A stretch of 64,000 nucleotides of DNA, taken from NCBI RefSeq assembly GCF_014636095.1, contig NZ_BMDV01000003.1, positions 342,096 through 406,095 on the forward strand, in the 5' to 3' direction. The position numbers and the translations under genes were made by a program. The notes under the pieces are model-generated. The model did no database searches and was not told the DNA's origin. It saw only the letters and a program-made list of their open reading frames with translations. Each line of letters starts with the position of its first letter. Position 1 is the stretch's first letter. Positions 28,298 to 38,153 of the stretch are shown here, in pieces. Origin of the DNA: Acinetobacter modestus (GTDB lineage: Bacteria; Pseudomonadota; Gammaproteobacteria; Pseudomonadales; Moraxellaceae).

Positions 28298-28324
28298 GGG
28301 TGATCTCTCTTGGCTATCATTTAT

Positions 28325-28347
28325 AAGATATATTTAAAATATACCTT
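28325..28347. promoter_or_regulatory. nsrR box: NsrR-type operator upstream of hmp
   Basis: An 11-1-11 inverted repeat: left arm AAGATATATTT, centre A, right arm AAATATACCTT. This matches the known gamma-proteobacterial NsrR pattern (AAGATGCATTT mirrored) at most positions. It sits just before the hmp ATG on the minus strand. Confidence 0.8.
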
Positions 28348-28386
28348 ATAAAATTTATTTGCAAGATCTGTTTTGATTAAAGCCAT

Positions 28387-28417
28387 AAAAAAAATAGGGG
28401 ATAAATGATTATCCCCT
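28387..28417 (-). terminator. Terminator of the HerA-like ATPase gene
   Basis: On the minus strand AGGGGATA-ATCATT-TATCCCCT is followed by a long T-run (complement of the A-run 28387-28394), about 25 bases after the stop. Confidence 0.9.
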
Positions 28418-28440
28418 GATTTTTAAAATAATAAAGATTT

Positions 28441-29988
28441 TTATTTGCCAAATAATGAACCAAGTAAACCGCGAACGATCTTTTGACCTGTAGAGCCGCC
28501 TAAGCTACGAGCCGCACTTTTTGCAAAAGTTCCCACAATATCTTGGGTGAGTTTTTCGCGATCTCGTTGTGCTTTCTCTGCGGCTTTTTGTTGCTCTTTC
28601 GCAAAGCGTTCTTGCTCTTTCGCTTGTTGTTTGGCTAAAGCATCTTGTTCTTTACTTTGCTGCTTTTCTAATTCATCTGCCTGTTTTTGTTGAGACTGTT
28701 GTAGCACTTTCTTTTGCAGCATTTCATAGGCACTGTCCCGATCTACTGCTTGATCATAGACCCCTGCGACAATACTTTGCCCAATAATGACTTGGCGTTC
28801 TTCTGGAGTAATTGGCGTAAATGAAGAGTAAGGGGGCATGACCCAGCCCCGTTCCACGATTTGTGGTGTTCCTTGTTCATCAAGGCAGCTAATCAATGCT
28901 TCACCGACTGCGAGTTCGGTAATCGCTTGATCAACTTTAAACTCAGGATTGGCGCGGAAAGTATCCGCCGCAGTTTTGACTGCTTTTTGATCTTTGGGGG
29001 TGAAGGCGCGTAAGGCATGTTGTACGCGATTCCCCAATTGTCCTAAAACGCTTTCTGGCAGATCAAGTGGGTTCTGGGTAATAAAATAAATCCCCACGCC
29101 TTTCGAGCGAATGAGACGTACTACTTGCTCAATCTTTTGTTGTAAGGCTGGACTGGCATTATCAAACAATAGATGCGCTTCATCGAAAAAGAATACCAAC
29201 TTTGGTTTGTCCATATCACCCACTTCAGGCAACTGTTCAAACAGTTCTGACATCATCCATAGTAAGAATGTGGCATAAAGCTTTGGCGTATTCATCAACT
29301 TGTCGGCAGCTAAGATATTAATGTAACCCTGACCTTGCGTATCGGTCTGAATAAAATCGAGGATATTCAGGCTAGGCTCACCAAAAAATTGCTCTCCACC
29401 TTGATCACCTAAAGCCAATAAATTACGTTGAATCGCCCCAAGACTAGCTGGAGAAAGGTTGCCATATTCGGCTTTTAATTCGGCTGCATTTTCGCTGACA
29501 TAGGTCAGCATTGCTTTAAGGTCTTTGAAATCAATTAATAAAAGCCCTTGATCATCTGCAACGCGGAAAACGGCCGAAAGAACGCCTTCTTGTGTGTCAT
29601 TCAGATTGAGCATTTGTGCCAAAAGTAACGGACCAATTTCTGAAATTGTGGTACGAATAGGATGACCTTGTTGCCCAAATAAATCCCAAAAAATAACAGG
29701 CGAAGCAGCAAATGGAATGGGGGTAAGTTGTAAGTTTTTTAAACGTTCGTCAAACTTAGGACTAGTGCTACCTGCTTTAGCCAGACTAGAGACATCACCT
29801 TTAGCATCTGCCAAAAAGACAGGTACGCCCAACCGTGAGAAACTTTCGGCTAGTACCTTGAGAGTCACTGTTTTACCTGTGCCTGTCGCACCTGCAATTA
29901 AACCGTGGCGGTTTGCAAATTGAGAATGTAAAACAATATCTTGTGTTGTATCTGTGGTTTTTTTTGCAATAACAATGGGTGTATTCAT
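28441..29988 (-). CDS. HerA/DUF853-like P-loop ATPase
   Basis: A 515-residue member of the DUF853 family, predicted HerA/FtsK-superfamily ATPases. Walker A GATGTGKT lies at 33-40, Walker [15 protein letters not shown] in the middle, and an arginine-rich segment [23 protein letters not shown] follows. A long Gln/Glu/Lys coiled coil occupies about 425-480 ([17 protein letters not shown]), and the glycine-rich C-terminus ends [25 protein letters not shown] translocation is presumed from HerA relatives, but the cellular role is not established. Confidence 0.88.
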   Translation of the reverse strand: MNTPIVIAKKTTDTTQDIVLHSQFANRHGLIAGATGTGKTVTLKVLAESFSRLGVPVFLADAKGDVSSLAKAGSTSPKFDERLKNLQLTPIPFAASPVIFWDLFGQQGHPIRTTISEIGPLLLAQMLNLNDTQEGVLSAVFRVADDQGLLLIDFKDLKAMLTYVSENAAELKAEYGNLSPASLGAIQRNLLALGDQGGEQFFGEPSLNILDFIQTDTQGQGYINILAADKLMNTPKLYATFLLWMMSELFEQLPEVGDMDKPKLVFFFDEAHLLFDNASPALQQKIEQVVRLIRSKGVGIYFITQNPLDLPESVLGQLGNRVQHALRAFTPKDQKAVKTAADTFRANPEFKVDQAITELAVGEALISCLDEQGTPQIVERGWVMPPYSSFTPITPEERQVIIGQSIVAGVYDQAVDRDSAYEMLQKKVLQQSQQKQADELEKQQSKEQDALAKQQAKEQERFAKEQQKAAEKAQRDREKLTQDIVGTFAKSAARSLGGSTGQKIVRGLLGSLFGK

Positions 29989-30007
29989 TCTTCACCTATG
30001 CTTTATT

Positions 30008-31201
30008 TCATTCGAGTTGTTTTAGTGCGTTTTGAATATCTTGGATTAAATCGTTTGGATCTTCTAGTCCTATGCAGAAGCGAACCAATAAACCTTGTTG
30101 TAAATGTGTATTTTCTAGTTCTCTCATCTGTTTCAAATCATAAAGCATAACAAGGCTGACAGGGCCGCCCCAACTGAATCCCAACTTAAATAAGTTTAAG
30201 CTATCGCAGAATTTTCGAATTGCTGCGAAATCATATTCAGGTTTGAAAATGACACTGACTAAGCCTGCACTTTTTCCTGTTTCACAGACTTGTTGCCAAA
30301 ATAAATGACCTGCTGAATTGGCATCACTTGGATGTAAAACTTGGCAAAATTGAGCTTTTTGCTTTAGCCAATCAAGCACTGCTATTGCACTGTTAGATTG
30401 TTGTTCATAACGAAGTGGCATATGAGCCAAGCTGCGTTGGATTTGTGCAGTATCGTCGCCTGAAACACAGATCCCTTGGGTTGCATGCATACGGTAGAGT
30501 TTATGATGTAATTGCGGATCTCGTGTAACTACTGAACCCATTAAAATATCGCCACCGCCACTTGGATATTTAGTTAGCGCATGTATAGTGATGTCGACAG
30601 ACAGATGCTCATCTGAAAAATCAAATGCATTAAAAGCCAGTCCAGCACCCCATGTATTATCCAGTGCAGTCAGAACATTTGCTTGCTGCGCTTTTTTAAC
30701 CAGATTTTTGAGGTCGGGAAACTCTAAAGTGACAGAACCTGCCGCCTCTATCCAGATCAATTTAGTTTTTTCAGTCGGTTGAAAGCTATTCGCATCAATT
30801 GGGTTGTAGATTTTGACGTGAATGCCGTAGCGGTCTTGCAGATTCTTTAAGTGTTCCAGATTCGGGCCATAAATATTGTCTGCAACCCAAACTTCATCCC
30901 CTGAGCTTAAAAAAGTACTATTTACTAAATTGATTGCAGATAAGCCACTGGGTGCAAGTAAACAATAATTTCCACCTTCAATTCGAGCAATATTATCTCC
31001 TAATGTGAAAGTCGTTGGTGTACCGTGTGTGCCATAACTATAATCATAAGGGTCAGTCCAGTGGCGATCAAAAAGGTGCGCTGTTGTTTTAAAAATAATC
31101 GTTGATGCACGAAATAGGGGAGGTTGAATCGTTTCTATGTATTGGGGAGCTTGGCGTGGTGCATGAATGAGTGTGGTTTGTAAGCTATTTTGTTTAGTCA
31201 T
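30008..31201 (-). CDS. metC: Cystathionine beta-lyase
   Basis: A 397-residue PLP enzyme of the Cys/Met metabolism family. PLP-lysine context is DITIHALTKYPSGGGDILMG, with TALDNTWGAGLAFN upstream (the Asp contacting the PLP nitrogen) and APSGLSAINL for phosphate binding. It most resembles MetC, converting cystathionine to homocysteine, pyruvate and ammonia; a gamma-synthase/lyase is possible but the HALTKYPSGG pattern favours MetC. Its stop lies 20 bases before the start of the HerA-like gene, so cotranscription is possible. Confidence 0.9.
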   Translation of the reverse strand: MTKQNSLQTTLIHAPRQAPQYIETIQPPLFRASTIIFKTTAHLFDRHWTDPYDYSYGTHGTPTTFTLGDNIARIEGGNYCLLAPSGLSAINLVNSTFLSSGDEVWVADNIYGPNLEHLKNLQDRYGIHVKIYNPIDANSFQPTEKTKLIWIEAAGSVTLEFPDLKNLVKKAQQANVLTALDNTWGAGLAFNAFDFSDEHLSVDITIHALTKYPSGGGDILMGSVVTRDPQLHHKLYRMHATQGICVSGDDTAQIQRSLAHMPLRYEQQSNSAIAVLDWLKQKAQFCQVLHPSDANSAGHLFWQQVCETGKSAGLVSVIFKPEYDFAAIRKFCDSLNLFKLGFSWGGPVSLVMLYDLKQMRELENTHLQQGLLVRFCIGLEDPNDLIQDIQNALKQLE

Positions 31202-31368
31202 GGGGCAAAATTAAATCAATAGAATGATTTAGGTTAAGAGAAAATATCGAATCCTGCTAGTCATTTGCATATTTTGTACAGAATCGTTACGAATCAAAGC
31301 TTTTAGTCAAAACTGGCTTTATTTTTGCTAAGACTAATTATCATTCTAACTACAATAGGTTTACGCGC

Positions 31369-32097
31369 ATGAAGTCGCATTTAAGAGTGCATTATTTTCA
31401 GCACATTGCTGGTGAAGGTTTTGGCAGTTGCTATGACTATTTAAAGGCACATCAAGCAAAAATTACCGCCACAGAGTTCTTTGCTTTACCCGTTGATTTA
31501 CCTCTTGAATTGGAGGCTCTACCTAATATTGATGAAGTTGATTTACTGATCATTATGGGAGGAACCATGAGTGTGAATGATGAGGCAAATTATCCTTGGT
31601 TAAAATTGGAAAAAAGATGGTTAAGACGTTATCTCTCTGCGGGTAAACCTGCGATTGGTTTATGTTTAGGGGGGCAACTGATTGCTAATGCACTTGGTGC
31701 ATCTGTGAGTCGAAATCAACATCAAGAACTGGGTTGGATGGACGTAGGTCGTGTTTCACACGTACCTGAAAATTACTTTCAAATACCAGAAAAAATTAAC
31801 ATTATGCAGTGGCATAGCGAAACCTTCGAAATACCCCGTGGAGGAGTCCGTTTAGCGCAGAATAATGTTTGTCAAAATCAAATGTATCAAATTGGGCGCA
31901 ATGTACTGGGATTTCAATTTCATCCTGAAATGACACCACATGCTTTACAATTGTTGATTGAGAATGAAGAAGATAGCGCGGTGTTTAATGGTCAATATGT
32001 TCAGCCAATCGCAGAATTAAAAAAAACGATTAAAAGTAAGTTTGAACAAGGCAATCAATTACTAAATCGAGCGATAGAGTATGTGGTGAATGCTTAA
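31369..32097 (+). CDS. Class I glutamine amidotransferase-like protein
   Basis: A 242-residue stand-alone GATase1 protein. The nucleophile elbow AIGLCLGGQLIANALG carries Cys99, and FQFHPEMTPHAL supplies the His-Glu pair, so the triad is complete. It is related to the GMP-synthase-like amidotransferases (YfeJ/GuaA-like), which lack a synthetase domain. The acceptor is unknown. An AATTATCATT element upstream around 31336-31345 weakly resembles half a Fur site, not enough to claim regulation. Start at ATG 31369. Confidence 0.88.
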   Translation: MKSHLRVHYFQHIAGEGFGSCYDYLKAHQAKITATEFFALPVDLPLELEALPNIDEVDLLIIMGGTMSVNDEANYPWLKLEKRWLRRYLSAGKPAIGLCLGGQLIANALGASVSRNQHQELGWMDVGRVSHVPENYFQIPEKINIMQWHSETFEIPRGGVRLAQNNVCQNQMYQIGRNVLGFQFHPEMTPHALQLLIENEEDSAVFNGQYVQPIAELKKTIKSKFEQGNQLLNRAIEYVVNA

Positions 32098-32129
32098 CCA
32101 AGTATAAAACTAAAAAAATAAAAGAAGAA

Positions 32130-32158
32130 TTGCATAAGACTTAAACAATCGTTATAAT
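32130..32158 (+). promoter_or_regulatory. Promoter of the S10-spc-alpha ribosomal cluster
   Basis: TTGCAT (32130-32135), 17-base spacer, TATAAT (32153-32158): near-consensus sigma70. It begins a leader of roughly 160 bases before rpsJ. Confidence 0.88.
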
Positions 32159-32164
32159 GGGCGA

Positions 32165-32323
32165 CCCTCAAATAGAGGGCGTTCACTACGAAGAAAGTAG
32201 TCAACGCATTACAGTCGTGGCATCGATCATGACCTTAGTGATTTTCACTGCCCTTGACACTTACCAATAAGGTGAGGTGCGTCATGGGTGATTCTTTATA
32301 TTTTTGGCTTGGAGTTTACTGGT
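32165..32323 (+). promoter_or_regulatory. Structured leader of the S10 operon
   Basis: Two adjacent small hairpins are visible: CCCTC-AAATA-GAGGG (32165-32179) and ACTAC-7-GTAGT (32185-32201). The rest of the leader is about 120 bases. In E. coli, L4 binds the S10 leader and represses both transcription and translation; whether this unrelated-looking leader serves the same role is inferred from position. Confidence 0.55.
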
Positions 32324-32635
32324 ATGTCTAACCAGAGAATTCGTATCCGTTTGAAGTCTTTTGATCATCGCCTGATTGATCAATCTGCTCAAGAGATCGT
32401 AGAAACCGCTAAGCGTACTGGCGCACAAGTGTGTGGTCCAATCCCGATGCCTACTCGCATCGAACGCTTCAACGTTCTTACTTCACCACACGTCAACAAA
32501 GACGCTCGTGATCAGTACGAAATCCGCACTTATAAACGTTTGATCGACATCGTTCAACCTACAGATAAAACTGTTGATGCATTGATGAAGTTAGATCTTG
32601 CTGCTGGTGTTGATGTTCAGATCGCTTTGGGTTAA
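32324..32635 (+). CDS. rpsJ: 30S ribosomal protein S10 (NusE)
   Basis: 103 residues from ATG 32324 ([19 protein letters not shown]), identical in length to E. coli S10; an upstream in-frame ATG at 32288 would add residues foreign to the family. S10 sits in the 30S head and also works as NusE with NusB in antitermination. First gene of the long ribosomal cluster. Confidence 0.98.
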
Positions 32636-32692
32636 GGCTTTCGGTTAATTAACGTTAAGTTAATTAGGCCGCTTTTTTAGAGGTTTATGCAC

Positions 32693-33331
32693 ATGGCTAT
32701 TGGTTTAGTCGGTCGCAAATGTGGTATGACTCGCGTCTTTACAGATGCTGGTGTATCTGTACCTGTTACAGTTATCGAAGTCGATCCAAACCGCATTACG
32801 CAAATCAAAACACTTGAAACTGATGGTTATCAAGCAATCCAAGTAACTACTGGTGAACGTCGCGAATCGCGCGTAACTAACGCTCAGAAAGGTCATTTCG
32901 CGAAAGCGGGTGTTGCTGCTGGTCGTTTAGTTAAAGAGTTCCGTGTTACTGAAGCTGAGCTTGAAGGCCGTGAAGTTGGTGCTTCTATCGGTGTTGATTT
33001 GTTCACAGTTGGTCAAATTGTTGACGTAACTGGTCAATCAAAAGGTAAAGGCTTCCAAGGTGGTGTTAAGCGTTGGAATTTCCGTACGCAAGATGCTACT
33101 CATGGTAACTCTGTATCTCACCGTGTATTAGGTTCTACAGGTCAAAACCAGACTCCTGGTCGCGTGTTCAAAGGCAAGAAAATGGCTGGTCACTTAGGTG
33201 ATGAACGCGTAACAGTTCAAGGTCTTGAAATTGTATCTATTGACGCTGAACGTTCTGTTTTAGTTGTTAAAGGTGCTGTTCCTGGTGCAACGAATGGTGA
33301 CGTTATTGTACGTCCTACCATCAAGGCCTGA
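32693..33331 (+). CDS. rplC: 50S ribosomal protein L3
   Basis: 212 residues from ATG 32693 ([16 protein letters not shown]), chosen over ATG 32687 because AGAGG is nine bases away. The loop reaching the peptidyl-transferase centre is present ([19 protein letters not shown]), including the glutamine that PrmB methylates in E. coli. Close in length to E. coli L3 (209). Confidence 0.98.
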   Translation: MAIGLVGRKCGMTRVFTDAGVSVPVTVIEVDPNRITQIKTLETDGYQAIQVTTGERRESRVTNAQKGHFAKAGVAAGRLVKEFRVTEAELEGREVGASIGVDLFTVGQIVDVTGQSKGKGFQGGVKRWNFRTQDATHGNSVSHRVLGSTGQNQTPGRVFKGKKMAGHLGDERVTVQGLEIVSIDAERSVLVVKGAVPGATNGDVIVRPTIKA

Positions 33332-33342
33332 GGGGAAATACT

Positions 33343-33945
33343 GTGAATTTAAAAACTGTTTCCGGCTCTGCTGTTGAATTGTCTGAAGTTGCTTTCGGAC
33401 GTGAGTTTAACGAAGCGCTTGTACACCAAGTTGTTACAGCTTACTTAGCTGGTGGTCGTCAAGGTTCGAAAGCTCAGAAATCACGTGCAGACGTTTCTGG
33501 CGGTGGTAAAAAACCATTCCGTCAAAAAGGTACTGGTCGCGCTCGTGCGGGTTCTATTCGTAGCCCTATCTGGGTTGGTGGTGGTAAAACTTTTGCTGCT
33601 CGCCCACAAGATTGGTCTCAAAAAGTAAACCGTAAGATGTATCGCGGTGCAATGCAATGTATCTTAGCTGAACTTGTTCGCCAAGATCGTCTTGTATTAG
33701 TTGAAGAGTTTGCTGTTGCAGCTCCAAAAACTAAAGACTTGCTTGCAAAACTTACAGACTTGAATGCAACTCGTGCATTGATCATTACAGATGCTGTAGA
33801 TGAGAACTTGTATCTTGCAGCTCGCAACCTTCCACACGTTGATGTGGTTGATGCTACTGCTATTGATCCTGTTAGCTTGATTGCATTTGATAAAGTTGTA
33901 ATGTCTGTAGCTGCTGCTAAGAAAATTGAGGTAGAACTCGGATGA
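33343..33945 (+). CDS. rplD: 50S ribosomal protein L4
   Basis: 200 residues from GTG 33343, after GAGGGGA. The extended loop lining the exit tunnel ([20 protein letters not shown]) is intact. In E. coli L4 is the autogenous repressor of this operon. Its stop overlaps the rplW ATG by four bases. Confidence 0.98.
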   Translation: MNLKTVSGSAVELSEVAFGREFNEALVHQVVTAYLAGGRQGSKAQKSRADVSGGGKKPFRQKGTGRARAGSIRSPIWVGGGKTFAARPQDWSQKVNRKMYRGAMQCILAELVRQDRLVLVEEFAVAAPKTKDLLAKLTDLNATRALIITDAVDENLYLAARNLPHVDVVDATAIDPVSLIAFDKVVMSVAAAKKIEVELG

Positions 33946-34262
33946 ACAACGAACGTATCTATCAAGTCCTATTAGGACCAGTATTCTCAGAAAAAGCACA
34001 AGTTTTAGGTGATACTGCTGGTGTTCAAGTGTTCAAAGTTGCATTAAATGCAAACAAACTTGAAATCAAAAAAGCAGTTGAGCAGCTCTTTGGTGTTGAA
34101 GTTGTAAAAATCAATACAACGATCACTAAAGGTAAAACAAAACGCTTTGGTAAAACATTAGGACGTCGTTCTGATGTGAAAAAAGCATACGTCACCCTGA
34201 AAGCTGGCCAAGATGTAGAAATGGCTGACTTGGGCGATACCGCTGAAAACGCAGCGGAATAA
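33942..34262 (+). CDS. rplW: 50S ribosomal protein L23
   Basis: 106 residues, slightly longer than E. coli L23 (100) owing to an acidic tail ([12 protein letters not shown]). It lies at the tunnel exit and docks trigger factor and SRP. Translationally coupled to rplD through an ATGA overlap. Confidence 0.97.
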   Translation: MNNERIYQVLLGPVFSEKAQVLGDTAGVQVFKVALNANKLEIKKAVEQLFGVEVVKINTTITKGKTKRFGKTLGRRSDVKKAYVTLKAGQDVEMADLGDTAENAAE

Positions 34263-34273
34263 GGACGAGAATT

Positions 34274-35098
34274 ATGCCAATTCAAAAATGTAAGCCAACG
34301 TCTCCAGGACGTCGCTTTGTAGAGAAAGTGGTTCATGACCATCTTCACAAAGGCGCTCCTTATGCACCGTTGGTAGAAGCTAAAAAACGTACTGGTGGTC
34401 GTAATAACAATGGTCACATCACTACACGTCACGTGGGTGGTGGTCATAAGCAAAACTACCGTATTGTTGACTTTAAACGTAACAAAGATGGTATTCCAGC
34501 GACTGTAGAGCGCATCGAATACGATCCTAACCGTACAGCTCATATTGCTTTATTGAAATATGCTGATGGTGAGCGTCGTTACATCATTGCACCTAAAGGC
34601 TTACGTGCTGGTGATAAAGTACAATCTGGTAACGATGCTCCAATTCGTCCAGGTAACTGCTTACCACTTCGCAACATGCCAATCGGTTCTACACTTCACA
34701 ACCTTGAACTTAAAATCGGTAAAGGTGCTCAATTAGCACGTTCTGCTGGTACTTCAGTTCAGTTGTTGGGTCGTGATGGTTCTTACGCTATCGTTCGTTT
34801 ACGTTCTGGTGAAATGCGTAAAGTACACGTTGAATGTCGTGCTGTAATTGGTGAAGTTTCTAACCAAGAAAGCAACCTTCGTTCATTGGGTAAAGCTGGT
34901 GCTGCGCGCTGGCGTGGTATTCGTCCTACTGTTCGTGGTATGGCGATGAACCCGGTAGATCACCCGCACGGTGGTGGTGAAGGACGTAGTAAAGGTATTC
35001 AACCTGTAAGTCCATGGGGTCAAAAAGCTAAAGGGTACAAGACACGTACCAATAAGCGTACGACTAAGATGATTATTCGCGACCGTCGCGTCAAGTAA
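34274..35098 (+). CDS. rplB: 50S ribosomal protein L2
   Basis: 274 residues, E. coli length 273. The conserved [14 protein letters not shown] segment near the peptidyl-transferase centre is present. Subunit-joining and tRNA-binding role. Eleven bases after rplW. Confidence 0.98.
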   Translation: MPIQKCKPTSPGRRFVEKVVHDHLHKGAPYAPLVEAKKRTGGRNNNGHITTRHVGGGHKQNYRIVDFKRNKDGIPATVERIEYDPNRTAHIALLKYADGERRYIIAPKGLRAGDKVQSGNDAPIRPGNCLPLRNMPIGSTLHNLELKIGKGAQLARSAGTSVQLLGRDGSYAIVRLRSGEMRKVHVECRAVIGEVSNQESNLRSLGKAGAARWRGIRPTVRGMAMNPVDHPHGGGEGRSKGIQPVSPWGQKAKGYKTRTNKRTTKMIIRDRRVK

Positions 35099-35111
35099 GG
35101 GAATCTGAATA

Positions 35112-35387
35112 ATGCCTCGTTCATTAAAAAAAGGTCCATTCGTCGACGCGCATTTGTTCGCTAAGGTTGAAGCTGCGATTGCTGCTAACAACCGTAAGCC
35201 GATCAAAACATGGTCACGTCGTTCAATGATCCTTCCAGACTTTGTTGGTTTAACAATTTCTGTTCACAATGGCCGTAACCACGTTCCAGTAATTGTTACT
35301 GAACACATGGTTGGTCATAAATTGGGTGAATTCGCGCCAACTCGTACCTATCGTGGTCACGGTGTTGATAAGAAGTCTAAACGTTAA
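35112..35387 (+). CDS. rpsS: 30S ribosomal protein S19
   Basis: 91 residues ([15 protein letters not shown]...), binding 16S rRNA in the head with S13. The ending [22 protein letters not shown] is standard. Confidence 0.98.
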   Translation: MPRSLKKGPFVDAHLFAKVEAAIAANNRKPIKTWSRRSMILPDFVGLTISVHNGRNHVPVIVTEHMVGHKLGEFAPTRTYRGHGVDKKSKR

Positions 35388-35398
35388 TAGGTGCTATG

Positions 35399-35728
35399 AT
35401 GGAAGTAACTGCTAAATTACGCGGTGCCGCTATCTCGGCACAAAAAGCACGTTTAGTTGCTGATTTGATCCGTGGTAAGTCGGTTGCACGTGCGATAGAC
35501 ATTTTGAACTTCAGTAACAAGAAAGCGGCTGTGCTCGTTAAAAAAGCACTTGAATCTGCAATCGCGAATGCTGAACACAACAACAGCTTAGATGTTGATG
35601 ACCTTAAAGTAACTACGATTTACGTTGATGAAGGCATGAGCCTTAAACGTATCATGCCACGTGCTAAAGGCCGTGCAGATCGTATTACTAAGCGTACTTG
35701 TCACATCACCGTTAAGGTAGGGGTTTGA
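35399..35728 (+). CDS. rplV: 50S ribosomal protein L22
   Basis: 109 residues from the second of two adjacent ATGs (35399), better spaced from TAGGTG. The tunnel beta-hairpin ([23 protein letters not shown]) that forms the exit constriction with L4 and is a site of macrolide-resistance changes elsewhere is unaltered in form. Confidence 0.97.
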   Translation: MEVTAKLRGAAISAQKARLVADLIRGKSVARAIDILNFSNKKAAVLVKKALESAIANAEHNNSLDVDDLKVTTIYVDEGMSLKRIMPRAKGRADRITKRTCHITVKVGV

Positions 35729-35729
35729 T

Positions 35730-36482
35730 ATGGGTCAGAAGGTTCATCCAATCGGTATCCGCCTAGGTGTTGTGAAACGTCATAACGCTAACTGGTACGC
35801 GAGTCCGAAACAATACGCTGAATACTTGCTTAAAGATCTTCAAGTTCGTGAGTTTTTGCTTAAAAAACTTAAGAATGCGATGGTAAGCAATATTCTTATC
35901 GAGCGTCCTACAGGCGCTGCTAAAGTAACAATTAGCACTGCTCGTCCTGGTATCGTTATCGGTAAGAAAGGCGAAGATATTGAGAAATTACAGCGCGAAC
36001 TCACCAATATTATGGGTGTTCCAGCTCAAGTTAGCATCAATGAAATTGATCGCCCTGACTTGGACGCACGTTTAGTTGCTGAAGCAATTGCTTCTCAATT
36101 AGAAAAGCGTGTTATGTTCCGTCGTGCTATGAAGCGTGCGGTTCAAAACACAATGCGTGCTGGCGCTAAAGGTATCAAAGTTGAAGTTTCTGGCCGTTTA
36201 GGTGGTGCAGAGATCGCTCGTACTGAGTGGTATCGTGAAGGTCGTGTACCTTTGCATACACTTCGTGCTGACATCGACTATGCTACTATGCGTGCAGAAA
36301 CAACATACGGTACGATCGGTGTTAAAGTTTGGATTTTCCGTGGCGAGATTTTAGGTGGCATGAAACAAGTCATGAACCCTGCTCCTGCTGAAGAACGTCC
36401 AGCTAAACGTGGTCGTGGTCGTGGTGAAGGTCAAGAGCGTCGTGGTCGTCGCGGTGACCGTGCTGCTGACAAGGGAGAATAA
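35730..36482 (+). CDS. rpsC: 30S ribosomal protein S3
   Basis: 250 residues against 233 in E. coli. A KH domain with [14 protein letters not shown] (around 75-88) and the C-terminal domain containing [24 protein letters not shown] are standard. The extra length is an Arg/Gly-rich basic tail ([19 protein letters not shown]). S3 is at the mRNA entry channel. Confidence 0.97.
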   Translation: MGQKVHPIGIRLGVVKRHNANWYASPKQYAEYLLKDLQVREFLLKKLKNAMVSNILIERPTGAAKVTISTARPGIVIGKKGEDIEKLQRELTNIMGVPAQVSINEIDRPDLDARLVAEAIASQLEKRVMFRRAMKRAVQNTMRAGAKGIKVEVSGRLGGAEIARTEWYREGRVPLHTLRADIDYATMRAETTYGTIGVKVWIFRGEILGGMKQVMNPAPAEERPAKRGRGRGEGQERRGRRGDRAADKGE

Positions 36483-36485
36483 TCC

Positions 36486-36899
36486 ATGTTGCAACCTAAA
36501 CGTACCAAATTCCGTAAAGTGCACAAAGGCCGTAACACAGGTCTAGCGCATCGTGGTAGTACAGTATCATTTGGTTCGATTGCAATTAAAGCAACTGAAC
36601 GTGGTCGTATGACTGCGCGTCAGATTGAAGCTGCACGTCGTACCATTAGCCGTCGTATTAAACGTGGTGGTAAAATCTTCATCCGCGTATTCCCAGACAA
36701 ACCAATTACCGAAAAACCATTAGAAGTTCGTATGGGTAAAGGTAAGGGTAGCGTGGAATACTGGGTTTGTCAGATCCAGCCAGGTAAGATCCTGTACGAA
36801 ATTGAAGGTGTTAGCGATGAGTTAGCGCGTGAAGCTTTTGCTTTAGCTGCAGCTAAACTCCCGTTTAAAACCACTATCGTGACTCGGACGGTGATGTAA
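36486..36899 (+). CDS. rplP: 50S ribosomal protein L16
   Basis: 137 residues, E. coli length 136. It organises the A-site side of the large subunit. The loop [24 protein letters not shown], including the arginine hydroxylated by YcfD in E. coli, is present. Stop overlaps the rpmC ATG by one base. Confidence 0.98.
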   Translation: MLQPKRTKFRKVHKGRNTGLAHRGSTVSFGSIAIKATERGRMTARQIEAARRTISRRIKRGGKIFIRVFPDKPITEKPLEVRMGKGKGSVEYWVCQIQPGKILYEIEGVSDELAREAFALAAAKLPFKTTIVTRTVM

Positions 36900-37096
36900 T
36901 GAAAATTAAAGATCTACGTGAAAAGTCGGTAGAAGAGTTGAAAGCTTTGCTTGATGAGCAACAGCTTAACCAATTCCGTCTTCGTATGGCGAAAGCAACT
37001 GGTCAATTAGGCAAATCGCATGAAGTGCAAATTGCTCGTAAGACAATTGCTCGTATCAAGACACTCCTTACCGAAAAACAGGGGAACGGACAATGA
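36899..37096 (+). CDS. rpmC: 50S ribosomal protein L29
   Basis: 65 residues, two-helix protein at the tunnel exit next to L23. Overlaps rplP by one base and rpsQ by four. Confidence 0.97.
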   Translation: MKIKDLREKSVEELKALLDEQQLNQFRLRMAKATGQLGKSHEVQIARKTIARIKTLLTEKQGNGQ

Positions 37097-37350
37097 GTGA
37101 AAAAACAGTCCGCACGTTAACCGGCAAAGTTGTAAGTGACAAAATGGACAAGTCTATTGTTGTGCTTATTGAACGCCGCGTTCAACACCCGTTGTACGGC
37201 AAATCAATCCGCCGTTCAACTAAATTACACGCTCATGATGAGAACAATGTTGCTAAAACTGGCGACTTAGTGACCATCAAAGAAAGCCGCCCAATTTCTA
37301 AAACTAAAGCTTGGACTTTAGTGGAAGTCGTTGAAGCAGCTGCTGAGTAA
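37093..37350 (+). CDS. rpsQ: 30S ribosomal protein S17
   Basis: 85 residues, OB-fold 16S-binding assembly protein ([15 protein letters not shown]...). Last gene of the S10 section; the 92-base gap that follows holds a large hairpin before rplN. Confidence 0.98.
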   Translation: MSEKTVRTLTGKVVSDKMDKSIVVLIERRVQHPLYGKSIRRSTKLHAHDENNVAKTGDLVTIKESRPISKTKAWTLVEVVEAAAE

Positions 37351-37365
37351 TTAGACGTTCTTGTT

Positions 37366-37423
37366 GCATCATCGGACAATTTCGAGTACTCTTTGAGCCT
37401 TTCGAAATTGCGACCGGTGATGC
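37366..37423 (+). promoter_or_regulatory. Two-stem leader hairpin ahead of rplN (spc section)
   Basis: Outer stem GCATCATCGG (37366-37375) pairs with CCGGTGATGC (37414-37423), with one G-U. Inner stem CAATTTCGA (37377-37385) pairs with TCGAAATTG (37402-37410). A 1x3 asymmetric internal loop (A / CGA) separates them. It ends 19 bases before the rplN ATG and lacks a terminator T-run, so it is more likely an RNA regulatory or processing element than a terminator. Confidence 0.75.
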
Positions 37424-37442
37424 TCGGTTTTGGAGTAGGGCA

Positions 37443-37811
37443 ATGATTCAAACCGAAAGTATGCTCGACGTAGCAGACAACAGTGGTGCACGCCGCGTAC
37501 AATGTATTAAAGTACTTGGTGGTTCACACCGTCGTTATGCTTCAGTTGGCGATATTATTAAAGTTACTGTAAAAGAAGCAATTCCGCGCGCACGTGTTAA
37601 AAAAGGTGACGTGATGAATGCTGTAGTTGTACGTACAAAATTCGGCATCCGTCGTCCAGATGGTTCTGTTATTCGTTTCGACGATAACGCAGCTGTTATT
37701 TTGAACAACAACAAAGCTCCGATTGCTACTCGTATCTTCGGACCAGTGACTCGTGAACTTCGTACTGAACAGTTCATGAAAATCATTTCATTGGCTCCTG
37801 AAGTTTTATAA
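37443..37811 (+). CDS. rplN: 50S ribosomal protein L14
   Basis: 122 residues ([27 protein letters not shown]), beta-barrel protein at the subunit interface (bridge B8). First gene of the spc section, behind a strong hairpin leader. Confidence 0.98.
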   Translation: MIQTESMLDVADNSGARRVQCIKVLGGSHRRYASVGDIIKVTVKEAIPRARVKKGDVMNAVVVRTKFGIRRPDGSVIRFDDNAAVILNNNKAPIATRIFGPVTRELRTEQFMKIISLAPEVL

Positions 37812-37820
37812 GAGGCAATC

Positions 37821-38138
37821 ATGGCTAAGATTAAAAAAGGCGATCAAGTAATTGTGATCGCAGGTAAAGAAAAAGGCAAACAAGGTGTTGTTTTGTCTGT
37901 TTCTGAAGATCGAGTTAAGGTCGAAGGTCTTAACTTAGTGAAGAAGCATCAAAAGCCAAACCGTGTAACTGGCGCTGAAGGCGGTATCGTTACTCAAGAG
38001 GCAACGCTTCATATTTCAAACGTGGCAATTTTTAATGCTACAACCCAAAAGGCTGACCGTATTGGTTACCAAGTGATTGATGGCGCGAAAACTCGTGTTT
38101 ATAAATCAAATGGTGAATCAGTGGCGGTAGCGAAGTAA
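37821..38138 (+). CDS. rplX: 50S ribosomal protein L24
   Basis: 105 residues with an N-terminal KOW motif ([21 protein letters not shown]), an assembly initiator of the large subunit. Confidence 0.98.
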   Translation: MAKIKKGDQVIVIAGKEKGKQGVVLSVSEDRVKVEGLNLVKKHQKPNRVTGAEGGIVTQEATLHISNVAIFNATTQKADRIGYQVIDGAKTRVYKSNGESVAVAK

Positions 38139-38153
38139 TAGGTTGAATAGGCG

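Noticed and set aside
31336..31356. Fur-box-like sequence AATTATCATT before the amidotransferase gene
   Set aside because: Only the right half resembles the Fur consensus (about 12 of 19 positions), so it is not reported as an operator.
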